From Polaromonas sp. (lineage in GTDB: Bacteria > Pseudomonadota > Gammaproteobacteria > Burkholderiales > Burkholderiaceae_C), in the NCBI GenBank assembly GCA_021153985.1, contig JAJKJM010000081.1, positions 1 through 43,820 on the forward strand: a stretch of 43,820 bases of DNA. The letters are read 5' to 3'. Shown in pieces: positions 7,599-16,050 of this stretch. The notes beneath the pieces are model-generated. The model made no database searches. It worked only from the letters and a program-made list of their open reading frames with translations, and was not told where the DNA came from. The number at the start of each line of letters is the position of its first letter. Positions within the stretch are counted from its first letter, which is position 1. Made by a program: the position numbers and the translations under genes.

Positions 7599-8525
7599 AT
7601 GTCCAAACCTGCTCCTCCCACGATGGAAGACTTTGACGACAAGCCGCTGGCCGGCTGGCGGCTGCGCCTGTACACCATCATCTTTGAGGCCGACACTCGC
7701 GCGGGCCGGCTCTTTGACAAGGCACTGATCGTTCTCATCCTGGTCAGCATCGCAGTGGTGATGGCTGACAGCGTGCAGGCGATTCATGTCTCGCACGGCC
7801 GGGCCTTCGCGGTGGCCGAGTGGATTTTCACGCTGCTCTTCACCGCCGAATACCTCGCGCGACTGGCCTGCGTGAGAAAGCCGCTGCAGTACGCCACCAG
7901 TTTCTTCGGCATCATCGATCTGATTGCCGTGCTGCCGACTTACCTGGCGCTTTTCTTTCCGGAGCTGCACGCGCTGATCGACGTGCGCGTGTTGCGCCTT
8001 TTGCGCGTGTTCCGCATCTTCAAGCTGGCCGCCTATGTGGCGGAGTACCAGTCGCTGGGCCGGGCGCTGGCTGCCAGCGGCCGCAAGATTCTCGTCTTCC
8101 TCTCGGCCGTGGTGATGATGGTGCTGGTCATGGGCACCGTGATGTATGTGGTTGAAGGGCCCTCCAACGGCTTTACCAGCATCCCGACCTCGGTTTACTG
8201 GGCTATCAGCACCGTCACCACCGTGGGTTTTGGCGATATCACGCCCAAGACCGACCTGGGCCGGCTGATCTCGTCATTCATGATGTTGCTGGGCTGGGGC
8301 ATCCTGGCGGTACCGACCGGCATCGTCACTGCCGAGATGGCGGCCGAGCGGCGCGTGCAGCGCCTGCCCATGCCGACGACGCGCACCTGCCACGAGTGCC
8401 TGACCGAAGGCCATCTGCCGGAGGCGGAATTTTGCTTTCACTGCGGTGCAGAGCTGCCTGTGTATCAGCATCAGGTGCCGAAAGACCTCAAGGCCGCAAA
8501 AGATGAGCCCTCGCAGACACCCTAG
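7599..8525 (+). CDS. Voltage-gated potassium channel with C-terminal zinc ribbon
   Basis: A 308-aa ion channel of the Kv type. Helices S1-S4 lie between about 40 and 145; S4 carries regularly spaced arginines (RVLRLLRVFRIF, about 130-142). The pore helix leads to the K+ selectivity filter TVGFGD at 208-213, followed by S6. After S6 comes a short linker and two CxxC pairs, C264/C267 and C279/C282, which form a predicted zinc ribbon, then an acidic tail. The ATG at 7599 is chosen because the GTG at 7551 adds only a non-conserved stretch; no clear Shine-Dalgarno precedes either, and ATG 7623 is also possible. It converges with yaeQ with only 3 nt between stops. Confidence 0.9.
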   Translation: MSKPAPPTMEDFDDKPLAGWRLRLYTIIFEADTRAGRLFDKALIVLILVSIAVVMADSVQAIHVSHGRAFAVAEWIFTLLFTAEYLARLACVRKPLQYATSFFGIIDLIAVLPTYLALFFPELHALIDVRVLRLLRVFRIFKLAAYVAEYQSLGRALAASGRKILVFLSAVVMMVLVMGTVMYVVEGPSNGFTSIPTSVYWAISTVTTVGFGDITPKTDLGRLISSFMMLLGWGILAVPTGIVTAEMAAERRVQRLPMPTTRTCHECLTEGHLPEAEFCFHCGAELPVYQHQVPKDLKAAKDEPSQTP

Positions 8526-8528
8526 CTT

Positions 8529-9089
8529 TTAAGACTCGGCGGCCGTCAGCCGGCGCGGCGTGATCTCCACCGAGCCCAGCGCCGTGCTCATCCACACCGT
8601 GCCGTCCTGCACCGTCACCTGCAGCTGCATGCTGCGCTCGGCGAGCTTGGCCAGCGCCTGGCTTTCAGCGGCATCGATCTGCCAGACCACCAGGTTGGAT
8701 GCCCGCGTCAGCTTGGTTTCGATGTTCTTCCACCAGACGGGCGTGCTGCTGGCAAAGCTGTAGACGCTGACTCTTTCGGCGCGGCCGGCGGCTTTCATCA
8801 GGCGTTTGTCGTCGGGCTGGCCCACGTCTATCCAGTGCAGGATCTGCTCGGTGTAGTCCTTGTGCCAGAGCGCGGCTTCGTCCACGTCCCACAGGTCCTT
8901 GGCAAATTCAAGGTTGCCCTTTTTGTCGTCGGCCGGCACATTGAGCGCAAAGGCCAGCAGGCGGATCATCATGCGCTCGTCGGCCTCCGATGGGTGGCGC
9001 GCAATCGTCACGCTGTGGTCGGCATAAATGCTGCGGTCCATGTCGGACAGGGCAAGCTGGGCTTTGTAGATGGTGGCTTTGAGTGCCAT
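8529..9089 (-). CDS. yaeQ: YaeQ family protein
   Basis: A 186-aa member of the YaeQ family, proteins with a PD-(D/E)XK nuclease-like fold whose role is unsettled. Recognised from the N-terminus MALKATIYKAQLALSDMDRS, the YADHSVTIARHPSEADERMM segment and VWQIDAAESQALA. The ATG at 9089 matches the conserved N-terminus; the frame runs open for 24 more codons upstream without family similarity. It is transcribed toward the channel gene and is not in an operon. E. coli YaeQ was linked to suppression of rfaH defects; nothing here points to a specific partner. Confidence 0.93.
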   Translation of the reverse strand: MALKATIYKAQLALSDMDRSIYADHSVTIARHPSEADERMMIRLLAFALNVPADDKKGNLEFAKDLWDVDEAALWHKDYTEQILHWIDVGQPDDKRLMKAAGRAERVSVYSFASSTPVWWKNIETKLTRASNLVVWQIDAAESQALAKLAERSMQLQVTVQDGTVWMSTALGSVEITPRRLTAAES

Positions 9090-9339
9090 AAGGTGTCCGT
9101 GGCCTTCATAAATCCGATGGCCGGGCGCATGGCGGCGTTGCGCGGTGCTCGGAATCCTCATGCACCCAAGTGCATTCCGGTGTCCTGCGCTCCGTGCGCC
9201 TTGCCCTGCATCCCGGTCATCGAATTTCTGAAGGCCCCTATTTGGTGTTGTTAACCCTGTATTGGAACAGAGCGGGAGGCGCCGCCGCCGAAACCCCGGC
9301 CAAGCGCGGTTTATGACTGCTGGCTATAGTGGCCCGATC

Positions 9340-10341
9340 ATGATCAGCCTCTCTGTCCTGGACCAGTCCGTCGCCGTCACCGGCCGCACGGAAGACGCCT
9401 CCATCCGTGAAACCCTGCAGCTGGCCCGCCACTGCGAAGCGCTGGGCTACAAGCGTTTCTGGGTGAGTGAGCACCACAGCCACCCCAGCATTGTCGGCTC
9501 GGCGCCTGAGGTCTTGATGGCGGCCATCGCGGCCACCACCAGCCGCATCCGTGTGGGCAGCGCTGGCGTCATGCTGCCGCACTATGCGGCGCTCAAGGTG
9601 GCTGAGCAGTTTCGTGTGCTCGAAGCCATCGCGCCCGGCCGCATCGACCTGGGCGTGGGCCGCGCGCCGGGCTCGGACATGCGCACGGCACGTTTGCTCA
9701 GCAGTGACCCGCGCCAGTCGGCCGAGAACTTTCCCATTCAGGTGCGTGAGCTGCAAGCCTGGCTGGCCGGCATTGATTTGCCTGAAGGCCACCCGGGCCG
9801 TGGCGTAACGGCCAACCCCATGGGCCCGACCACGCCCGAGATGTGGATGCTGGGCAGCTCGGACTACGGCGCGCAATTGGCCGCGCATTACGGTCTGCCG
9901 TACGCGTTCGCTTACTTCATCACCGACGGGCAAGGAGCGGAACAGGCGCTGGACTTGTACCGGTCCACCTACCGGCCCAGCCCGCGCCACCCCAAGCCCC
10001 AGGCGGTGCTTTGTGTGTGGGCGCTGGCGGCTGACACCGAGGCCGAGGCCTGGCATCACTTTTCGGGCCGTGAGCGCTGGAAGATAGACCGCAACCGGGG
10101 TGCGCTGGCGGCCCTGCCGTCGCCTGAAGAAGTGGCGCTGCGGCCCTACACGCCGGCCGAGCAGGTGGAGGCTGACAGGCTTCGGGCCAACGCGCTGGTC
10201 GGCAGCGGCCCGCAAGTGGCTGGCAAACTGAGGGCGCTGGCTAATACACTGGGGGTTGACGAACTGGTCGTGATTACCTGGACGCACGACCCCGCCGCGC
10301 GCAGGCGGTCTTACGAACTGCTGGCGCGGGAATTTTTCTGA
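9340..10341 (+). CDS. LLM-class (luciferase-like) flavin-dependent oxidoreductase
   Basis: A 333-aa single-domain TIM-barrel protein of the bacterial-luciferase superfamily, subgroup with N-terminus like ISLSVLDQSV. Landmarks are RFWVSEHHS at about 46-54 (flavin/substrate pocket), the SAPEVLMAAIAATTSRIRVGSAGVMLPHY block, GRIDLGVGRAPGSD, and the C-terminal VGSGPQVAGKLRALA segment. Such enzymes use reduced FMN, from a reductase or F420-like partner, to oxidise small substrates. The ATG at 9340 is chosen from the conserved N-terminus; ATG 9313 is possible and neither has a good ribosome site. A MetE-like gene follows 59 nt downstream. Confidence 0.9.
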   Translation: MISLSVLDQSVAVTGRTEDASIRETLQLARHCEALGYKRFWVSEHHSHPSIVGSAPEVLMAAIAATTSRIRVGSAGVMLPHYAALKVAEQFRVLEAIAPGRIDLGVGRAPGSDMRTARLLSSDPRQSAENFPIQVRELQAWLAGIDLPEGHPGRGVTANPMGPTTPEMWMLGSSDYGAQLAAHYGLPYAFAYFITDGQGAEQALDLYRSTYRPSPRHPKPQAVLCVWALAADTEAEAWHHFSGRERWKIDRNRGALAALPSPEEVALRPYTPAEQVEADRLRANALVGSGPQVAGKLRALANTLGVDELVVITWTHDPAARRRSYELLAREFF

Positions 10342-10400
10342 GTTTTAAATACCAGCAAGTACCCGCTGAAAATAATAGACATCGAGACAAGGAACACCCC

Positions 10401-11444
10401 ATGCAAACGCCTCCCGCCACTCCGCTTTTTAGCGCCGCCATCGCCGGCAGCCTGCCCAAGCCGGCCTGGCTGTCTGAAACCAAAAAACTCTGGCCGCAGT
10501 GGAAGACCGAAGGCGACGAGCTCAAGCAAGCCAAGGCTGACGCCACGCTGCTGTGGATGAAGATGCAGGAAGACGCGGGCCTGGATGTGATTGGGGACGG
10601 CGAGCAGTCGCGCCAGCATTTTGTGCACGGCTTTCTCGAGCAGGTCGAAGGCATCGACTTCGAGCACAAGGTCAAGATGGGCATACGCGACAACCGCTAT
10701 GACGCGATGGTGCCGCAGGTGGTGTCAGCCCTCAAGCTTAAAGGCCGGGTGCATGCCGCGGAAGCACGGCTGCTGCGCGCGCACACCACCAAAAAAATCA
10801 AGTTCACCCTGCCTGGGCCGATGACGATAGTCGACACGGTGGCTGACCAGTTTTATGGCGACAAGGTGAAGATGGCCATGGCCTTTGCCGAGTTGCTGAA
10901 CCAGGAGGCGCTGGCCCTGCAGGCCGACGGCGTGGACATCATCCAGTTCGACGAACCCGCCTTCAATGTCTATATGAAAGAAGCCGCCGACTGGGGCGTG
11001 AGAGCGCTGGAGCGCGCCGCGCAAGACCTCACCTGCACGACGGCAGTGCACATTTGTTACGGCTACGGCATCAAGGCCAACACCGACTGGAAGGAAACCT
11101 TGGGCGAGGAGTGGCGGCAATACGAGACCGTGTTTCCGGCGCTGGCCAAAAGCACCATCCGCCAGGTCAGCCTGGAGTGCTACCACTCGCACGTTCCGCC
11201 GCACCTGATGGCGCTGCTCGAGGGCAAAGACGTGATGGTCGGGGTGATCGACGTGGCCAGTGACGAGATCGAAACGCCCGAGCAGGTAGCCGACACCATC
11301 GGCAAGGCGCTGAAGTACGTCCCCAAGAATCGCCTGATCCCTTGCACCAATTGCGGCCTGGCGCCCATGGACCGTGAAGTGGCGCTGAAGAAGTTGCAGG
11401 CCCTGGGGGCGGGCGCTGCGCTGGCGCGTGAACGCTACAAATAA
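10401..11444 (+). CDS. Short (core) cobalamin-independent methionine synthase, MesD-like
   Basis: A 347-aa protein matching only the C-terminal catalytic half of MetE, with no N-terminal folate-binding half. Zinc ligands are H217 and C219 (AVHICYG), E259 (SLECYH) and C318 (CTNCGLAP). The N-terminus AGSLPKPAWL is the usual start of this domain. AAGGA precedes the ATG. Core-MetE proteins are known as folate-independent methionine synthases; the detailed pattern here (YGIKANTDWKETLGEEWRQY) resembles the MesD group of aerobic bacteria, from memory. MesD is reported to work with MesX (DUF1852), which is not in this window. The methyl donor is unknown. A cupin gene follows at 12 nt spacing. Confidence 0.85.
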   Translation: MQTPPATPLFSAAIAGSLPKPAWLSETKKLWPQWKTEGDELKQAKADATLLWMKMQEDAGLDVIGDGEQSRQHFVHGFLEQVEGIDFEHKVKMGIRDNRYDAMVPQVVSALKLKGRVHAAEARLLRAHTTKKIKFTLPGPMTIVDTVADQFYGDKVKMAMAFAELLNQEALALQADGVDIIQFDEPAFNVYMKEAADWGVRALERAAQDLTCTTAVHICYGYGIKANTDWKETLGEEWRQYETVFPALAKSTIRQVSLECYHSHVPPHLMALLEGKDVMVGVIDVASDEIETPEQVADTIGKALKYVPKNRLIPCTNCGLAPMDREVALKKLQALGAGAALARERYK

Positions 11445-11456
11445 ACAGGCGCTGAT

Positions 11457-12011
11457 ATGAGCAACGATCCCACGCTCCCGCACCATCCACACGGCCACGA
11501 TCATCCGCACGGGCCCGGGCACGCGCATCCGCATACGCAAGGCAAAGAAGACCCGCCATGGAAGCACGATGGCGTGCGCGTGATCGCCGGTAACCAGCTG
11601 GATAGCAACACGGCGCAAACGCCGGGCATGGACAGGCGAGCCGCCATCAACTTTGCCCGCGTCGGCGCGCAAAAATTGTGGGCCGGCACCGTGACCATTC
11701 ACGCCGATGCAAAGACTGGTGCGCACCACCACGGCCACCTGGAGAGCGTGATCTATGTGATCCGGGGCAGAGCCCGCATGCGCTGGGGTGACCACCTCGA
11801 ATTCACCGCCGAGGCCGGGCCGGGCGATTTTATTTATGTGCCGCCTTATGTGCCGCACCAGGAGATCAACGCCAGCCCGACCGAGGTGCTGGAGTGCGTG
11901 CTGTGCCGCAGTGACGGAGAGGCCGTCGCCGTCAACCTGGACATCGAGCCGGTTGAAAAGCCCGATACCGTGCTGTGGGTGGACCCGACGCATCCGCACG
12001 GCGGCGTCTGA
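11457..12011 (+). CDS. Cupin-domain protein with His-rich N-terminus
   Basis: A 184-aa protein. The first 30 residues are a histidine cluster (HHPHGHDHPHGPGHAHPH), a likely metal-binding tail. The cupin barrel follows: motif 1 is GAHHHGHLESVIYVIRGRAR, with the three His/Glu metal ligands in standard spacing, and motif 2 is GDFIYVPPYVPHQ. It is separated from the MetE-like gene by 12 nt and is probably co-transcribed with it and the LLM oxidoreductase. Function is unknown; single-domain cupins act as dioxygenases, isomerases or binding proteins. The ribosome site is weak. Confidence 0.85.
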   Translation: MSNDPTLPHHPHGHDHPHGPGHAHPHTQGKEDPPWKHDGVRVIAGNQLDSNTAQTPGMDRRAAINFARVGAQKLWAGTVTIHADAKTGAHHHGHLESVIYVIRGRARMRWGDHLEFTAEAGPGDFIYVPPYVPHQEINASPTEVLECVLCRSDGEAVAVNLDIEPVEKPDTVLWVDPTHPHGGV

Positions 12012-12078
12012 TTGGACCTGATCGGACATGTAAAGACGCCGTGAAGGCGGCGTGAGTGCCGGGTGAAGCCCCGTGCAA

Positions 12079-12100
12079 GTGCGGAAAAGCGCACGTTTTT
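12079..12100 (+). terminator. Candidate rho-independent terminator after the cupin gene
   Basis: GTGCG-GAAAAG-CGCAC forms a 5-bp G+C stem with a 6-nt loop, then G and five T. It is short but placed 68 nt after the cupin stop and before the next gene's ribosome site. Confidence 0.45.
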
Positions 12101-12198
12101 CGCGGGTCGCGGAAAGCTTTCCTTACGAATGTCACCTCGTCCTACACGATGTATCCCCTGGCGTGGTTACAACTGGGTCTCACACAAGGAGATCCATC

Positions 12199-12879
12199 AT
12201 GGACACCAACAATCAAGTATCACCAGGTTCAACCACCCCGCCGAGCCAGCCTGGGTTCGGCCAGCAACTGCAACACAGCAAGGCGCTCGTCGCCATCGTG
12301 GCGGTGCTCGGCGTGACCGTCCTGGCTTTGGCGGCCGCACTGGTCGTCAACACCTCCGGCGCTAAAACGGGTTCCCCCGAGCAGGTCGCTGCAGCGGAAC
12401 AAACTTCCCAGGCCGCCAAGCTGGCTGCGGATACGTCCAAAAAACCGGTCACCACGACTGCCAAAGCCACGACCAGCCACACCGGCGCAGCCCCTGTGGT
12501 CGCGCAGTCATCCCGCGCCAATGTGTGCGCCGCCTGCGGCACGGTCGAAGCCGTCACGCCCGTTCAACGCCAGGGCAAGGTCAACGGCGTGGATGTGGGT
12601 AACACCACCGTAGGCCTGGGCACTGTGGCTGGCGGTGTGGTGGGCGGCCTGCTCGGCAACCAGATGGGTGGCGGCAACGGCAAGACGGCCATGACCGTAC
12701 TGGGTGTGGCTGGCGGCGCGTTTGCCGGCAACCAGATCGAAAAGAACATGAAGAAGGTCACCGTGTATGAAATCCGTGTTCGCATGGACGACGGCTCGGT
12801 CCGCAATATGGAGCTTTCGAGCTCGGTGCCTGTGGGCTCGAAGGTGATTGTTGAGGGCCAGAACCTTCGACTCGCCTAA
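12199..12879 (+). CDS. Glycine-zipper 2TM domain membrane protein
   Basis: A 226-aa protein. A cytoplasmic proline/glutamine-rich start is followed by one strong transmembrane helix at about 28-50 (VAIVAVLGVTVLALAAALVV), then a low-complexity Ala/Thr/Lys linker, a CAACG motif, and a glycine-zipper region at about 135-185 (GTVAGGVVGGLLGNQMGGG, GVAGGAFAGNQIEK) of the Rick_17kDa-type 2TM family. A C-terminal beta segment (YEIRVRMDDGSVR) closes it. The start ATG has a strong AAGGAG; the frame is open 42 codons upstream but without a site. Related proteins sit in the envelope and are often stress-induced; exact role unknown. Confidence 0.85.
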   Translation: MDTNNQVSPGSTTPPSQPGFGQQLQHSKALVAIVAVLGVTVLALAAALVVNTSGAKTGSPEQVAAAEQTSQAAKLAADTSKKPVTTTAKATTSHTGAAPVVAQSSRANVCAACGTVEAVTPVQRQGKVNGVDVGNTTVGLGTVAGGVVGGLLGNQMGGGNGKTAMTVLGVAGGAFAGNQIEKNMKKVTVYEIRVRMDDGSVRNMELSSSVPVGSKVIVEGQNLRLA

Positions 12880-12882
12880 AAA

Positions 12883-12980
12883 ATGGCCCCCACGGTCGCT
12901 CACTTCGTGTAGCTTCCTGCCCCCAGAGGGGGCCGCCCGCCCTCCGGCCCGGCAAAGCCGGTTCCGGGGCTCATGCTGGC
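12883..12980 (-). repeat. Repeat family B, copy 3
   Basis: Inverted relative to copies 1 and 2: GTCGCTCACTTCGTGTAGC, then a CCCCCAGAGGGGG hairpin, then CCCGGCAAAGCCGGTTCCGG. It starts 3 nt after the stop of the glycine-zipper gene and precedes a true terminator at 13001-13034. Confidence 0.65.
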
Positions 12981-13000
12981 ATAAAGAGGGGGGCACAACA

Positions 13001-13034
13001 AAAAGCGCTGGTGTTTTCACCGGCGCTTTTTTTT
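13001..13034 (+). terminator. Rho-independent terminator
   Basis: A near-perfect stem of AAAAGCGCTGGTG with CACCGGCGCTTTT around a TTTT loop (one T-G wobble), ending in eight T. It closes the glycine-zipper transcription unit. Confidence 0.85.
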
Positions 13035-13168
13035 GCCGCTTCATAAATCCCCGGGCCGGCCGAGGGCCGTGCGGGGGGTTAGCATGGAGCCCTGTTTCTT
13101 CCGAATTCCGATCAGCCGACCGACCTACACATCCAGCTCAACATCAGCTTGGGCAGAAAGAAAATCCC

Positions 13169-13450
13169 ATGAAAGCCATCTGGAACGGCGCAGTGATTGC
13201 GCAAAGCGACGACACCGTGGTGGTGGAAGGCAACCACTACTTCCCCGAAAATTCGCTCAACCGCGACTACGTGACCTTCAGCAACCACCACACCATGTGC
13301 TCATGGAAAGGGCAGGCGAGTTACTACTCGCTGCTGGTCAACGGCGAGATGAACACCGACGCCGCCTGGTACTACCCGGATCCCAAACCCGAAGCCGACA
13401 ACATCAAAGGCCATATCGCGTTCTGGAAGGGCGTGAAGATCGAGCCCTGA
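13169..13450 (+). CDS. DUF427 domain protein
   Basis: A 93-aa protein that is almost entirely one DUF427 domain: AIWNGAVIAQSDDTVVVEGN, YFPENSLNRDYV, CSWKGQASYYSLLVNG, AAWYYPDPKPEADNIKGHIAFWKGV. The ATG at 13169 is where the domain begins, with a purine stretch AGAAAG before it. DUF427 proteins are small beta-rich cytoplasmic proteins of unknown activity. It stands alone, between a strong terminator upstream and the aldolase gene 165 nt downstream. Confidence 0.92.
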   Translation: MKAIWNGAVIAQSDDTVVVEGNHYFPENSLNRDYVTFSNHHTMCSWKGQASYYSLLVNGEMNTDAAWYYPDPKPEADNIKGHIAFWKGVKIEP

Positions 13451-13615
13451 ATCCGGCCCGGAATGCCGGCCTGGCATCGGGTTCTCAGAGGGTGCGGGTT
13501 TACCCTTTTGGTTTTGTGTGGAGGGGTGCCTGAAAATACCTTAAGTGATATGCATGCTTATTAAAAGTGGCGTATCCGGCGCCCCGCGCGTTCAGCCTTG
13601 CCGACAGGACACACC

Positions 13616-14332
13616 ATGACACTTGCCGCAGCCGATCCAGCCCTGATTGAAAAACTGGTGATTGCCAACCGCATCCTGTACGACCAGGGTGTTGTCGATG
13701 GTTTCGGCCATGTGAGCGTGCGCCACGACAAGTCGCCCGATCACTTCTTGCTGTCCTGCAACCGCGCCCCTGGACTGGTCAAGAAGGCCGATATCCTGAC
13801 CTACGACCTCAACGGCGACCTGGTGGGTGAGTCCACCCTGCGTTCTTACCTGGAGCGCTTCATTCACGGCGAAATCTACCGCGCGCGGCCCGATGTGATG
13901 GCGGTCGTGCACAGCCATTCGCCCAGCGTGATTCCTTTCGGCGTGACCGGCCAGCGCCTGCGCCCCATTTTTCACATGAGCGGTTTTCTCGGCAGCGGTT
14001 CGTCGCTCTATGAAATCCGCGAGTCCAACGGCAACACCGACCTGCTGATCCGCGACATGGGCCTGGGCAAGGACCTGGCCAAGGCGCTGGGCCAGCACAC
14101 CTGCGTGCTGATGCGCGGCCACGGCTCGACCGTGGTGGCGCCTTCGCTGGAGCGGGCGGTCTACCGCGCTGTGTACGCCGAAGAAAACGCCAAGCTGCAA
14201 CTCAGCGCCAGCGCGCTGGGCCCCATCGAATTCCTGACGCCTGAAGAAGCCGACAAGGCCATGAACACCAACGAAGGCCAGGTCATGCGCCCGTGGGAGT
14301 TGTGGAGCCGCAGCATCGGGGCCGTTGAGTAA
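13616..14332 (+). CDS. Class II aldolase/adducin family protein
   Basis: A 238-aa zinc-dependent aldolase/epimerase-like enzyme related to L-fuculose-phosphate aldolase. Zinc ligands are visible as H99 and H101 (VHSHSPSVIPF) and H169 (RGHGSTVV). The substrate loop begins near GFGHVSVRH at about 33-41. AGGA lies 6 nt before the ATG; a TTG at 13598 in the same frame is less likely. It lies 55 nt ahead of a Bug-type receptor on the same strand, so the pair may handle uptake and cleavage or decarboxylation of one hydroxy-acid. The product is not determined. Confidence 0.9.
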   Translation: MTLAAADPALIEKLVIANRILYDQGVVDGFGHVSVRHDKSPDHFLLSCNRAPGLVKKADILTYDLNGDLVGESTLRSYLERFIHGEIYRARPDVMAVVHSHSPSVIPFGVTGQRLRPIFHMSGFLGSGSSLYEIRESNGNTDLLIRDMGLGKDLAKALGQHTCVLMRGHGSTVVAPSLERAVYRAVYAEENAKLQLSASALGPIEFLTPEEADKAMNTNEGQVMRPWELWSRSIGAVE

Positions 14333-14387
14333 GCACTTCATCACCGTTTACGACCCGTCATCACCATTCATCACCGAAGAGGCACCC

Positions 14388-15362
14388 ATGAAATTTTCCA
14401 GACTTCTGGCGCTGGCCGCCGTGATGTCCCTGAGCTGCCTGGGCGCCACGCAGGCTCTGGCGCAGGCCTATCCTTCGCGCGCCGTTCGCATCATCGTGCC
14501 CTACGGCACGGGCGGCGGCTCCGACATCCTGGCGCGCCAAATCGGCGCGCGCCTGCAGGCCATCTGGGGCCAGGGTGTCGCGGTAGACAACCGCGCCGGC
14601 GCCTCCGGCAATATCGGCACTGAGGCCGTGGTGCACGCGCCGGCCGACGGCTACACATTGCTGCTGCAAAACAGCACCATGGTGGTCAACCCGGCCGTCA
14701 ACGGCAAGCTCAACTACGACCCCGAAAAAGACCTGACGCCCATCATGCTGCTGGGCCTCACGCCGGTCGCACTCGTGTCGCACCAAGGCACCAACCTCAA
14801 GACGCTCAAAGAAGTGGTCGACTATTCCAAAGCCAACCCGACGGCGCTGAGCTACGGCTCCTGCGGCGTGGGTACACCCCAGCATTTCGTGATGGAGCTG
14901 GTCAAGCAGAAGTCCGGCATCAACGCCACCAACGTGGGTTACAAGGGCTGCGCGCCGGCCCTGACCGACGTACTGGGCGGCCAGGTACAACTGGCCATTT
15001 TGAGCGCCAACCTCGCCGCGCCCCACCTCAAGACCGGCAAGCTCAACGCCATCGGCGTGTCCACTGCCGCGCGTTACCAGCTGATGCCGCAGGTGCCCAC
15101 GTTTGAAGAGCAGGGCCTGAAGCCGCTGGATTTTTCCATCTGGTATGCGCTCATGGGCCCGGCCAAAATGAAGCCTGAAGTGGTCGCCAAAATTTATGCC
15201 GATGTGCAAAAAGTGCTGGCCGAGACGGCCGTGCAGGAAAACCTTTCCGGCGCCGGTGTCGAACCCCTCGTCGGCAACGGCGCAGACCTCTCCCAGCTGA
15301 TCAAGGTAGACCTGGTGCGCTATGCCCAGCTGGCCAAATCGGCCAATATCAAGCCTGAATAG
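14388..15362 (+). CDS. Bug/TctC family receptor 2
   Basis: A 324-aa periplasmic receptor with a signal peptide (cleavage near ALAQ, about 25). Bug landmarks: YPSRAVRIIVPYGTGGGSD, RAGASGNIGTEAVVHAPADG, LSYGSCGVGTPQH, VGYKGCAPALTDVLGGQVQL. The ATG at 14388 has AGAGG before it and matches the start of the signal peptide. It is probably co-transcribed with the class II aldolase upstream. It differs clearly from receptor 1 at 3132-4130, so this is not a recent duplication. No TctA/TctB partners are present nearby. Confidence 0.93.
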   Translation: MKFSRLLALAAVMSLSCLGATQALAQAYPSRAVRIIVPYGTGGGSDILARQIGARLQAIWGQGVAVDNRAGASGNIGTEAVVHAPADGYTLLLQNSTMVVNPAVNGKLNYDPEKDLTPIMLLGLTPVALVSHQGTNLKTLKEVVDYSKANPTALSYGSCGVGTPQHFVMELVKQKSGINATNVGYKGCAPALTDVLGGQVQLAILSANLAAPHLKTGKLNAIGVSTAARYQLMPQVPTFEEQGLKPLDFSIWYALMGPAKMKPEVVAKIYADVQKVLAETAVQENLSGAGVEPLVGNGADLSQLIKVDLVRYAQLAKSANIKPE

Positions 15363-15555
15363 GCAGCGCTGCCTCGCCGCTGTGCGCAGACCCCTCGGGG
15401 CGTTGTCTGACGCCGGCCGCAAGCGCAGTCCCTTATAAATGATGCATGGCGATGTCCCTTCCGGGGCTGCCGTGGCCGGCATTGACCCGCCAGGGGCTCG
15501 TGCCGCAGAATCTGTCCATGGCCTTGATGTCCATGGCTTTCAAGGAGATTCCATC

Positions 15556-15993
15556 ATGTACAAGCACATCCTGGTTCCGGTAGACGGTTCAGCCACATCG
15601 CAAAAGGCTCTGGGCAATGCGGTGGCCGTCGCGCTGGCCTTCAAGAGCGAAGTGACGGTCATCTACGTCATAGACCCTTACGCTTTCACCGGGGTGGGCA
15701 CCGACTTTGCCTACGGCCAGGCCGAATACCTGGGTGCCGCCACGGCTGAGGCCAATGAAGCCATCAAGAGCGCCAAGCAGGCCTTCCAGGATGTCGGCAT
15801 CACTGCGACCGGATCGGTCGTGGAAGGCCACGCGATTTACCGGGGCATCCTCGACACCGCCGAGACGATAGGCGCCGACCTCGTTGTCATGGGCTCGCAT
15901 GGCCGCCGCGGGCTTGAAAAGCTGGTGCTGGGCAGCGTCACTGCCCAGGTGCTGTCGCACGCCCACTTGCCCGTGCTGGTGGTTAGGGACTAA
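15556..15993 (+). CDS. Universal stress protein (UspA family)
   Basis: A 145-aa single-domain Usp. The N-terminal YKHILVPVDGSATS strand-loop and the ATP-binding pattern G-x2-G-x9-G-S/T (GSHGRRGLEKLVLGSVT starting at 113) are both intact, which puts it in the ATP-binding subgroup. AAGGAG precedes the ATG. It stands between the Bug receptor and a YdcH-like gene. Such proteins are induced by starvation, oxygen or respiratory stress; no regulator site is evident here. Confidence 0.95.
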   Translation: MYKHILVPVDGSATSQKALGNAVAVALAFKSEVTVIYVIDPYAFTGVGTDFAYGQAEYLGAATAEANEAIKSAKQAFQDVGITATGSVVEGHAIYRGILDTAETIGADLVVMGSHGRRGLEKLVLGSVTAQVLSHAHLPVLVVRD

Positions 15994-16050
15994 GCTTTGA
16001 ATTTTCCGCGGGATTCCCTGCGGCGTTGAGCGCTTACACAAGGAGCTTCC

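Noticed and set aside
10342-10400. Possible riboswitch before the MetE-like gene
   Set aside because: The 59-nt leader is too short for a SAM or cobalamin riboswitch and shows no core motif.
10725-12029. Long minus-strand frame opposite the MetE-like and cupin genes
   Set aside because: Antisense shadow of two well-supported genes; no ribosome site or recognisable domain.
12030-12060. Hairpin ACGCCG/CGGCGT after the cupin gene as a terminator
   Set aside because: No T run follows; the hairpin at 12079-12100 fits better.
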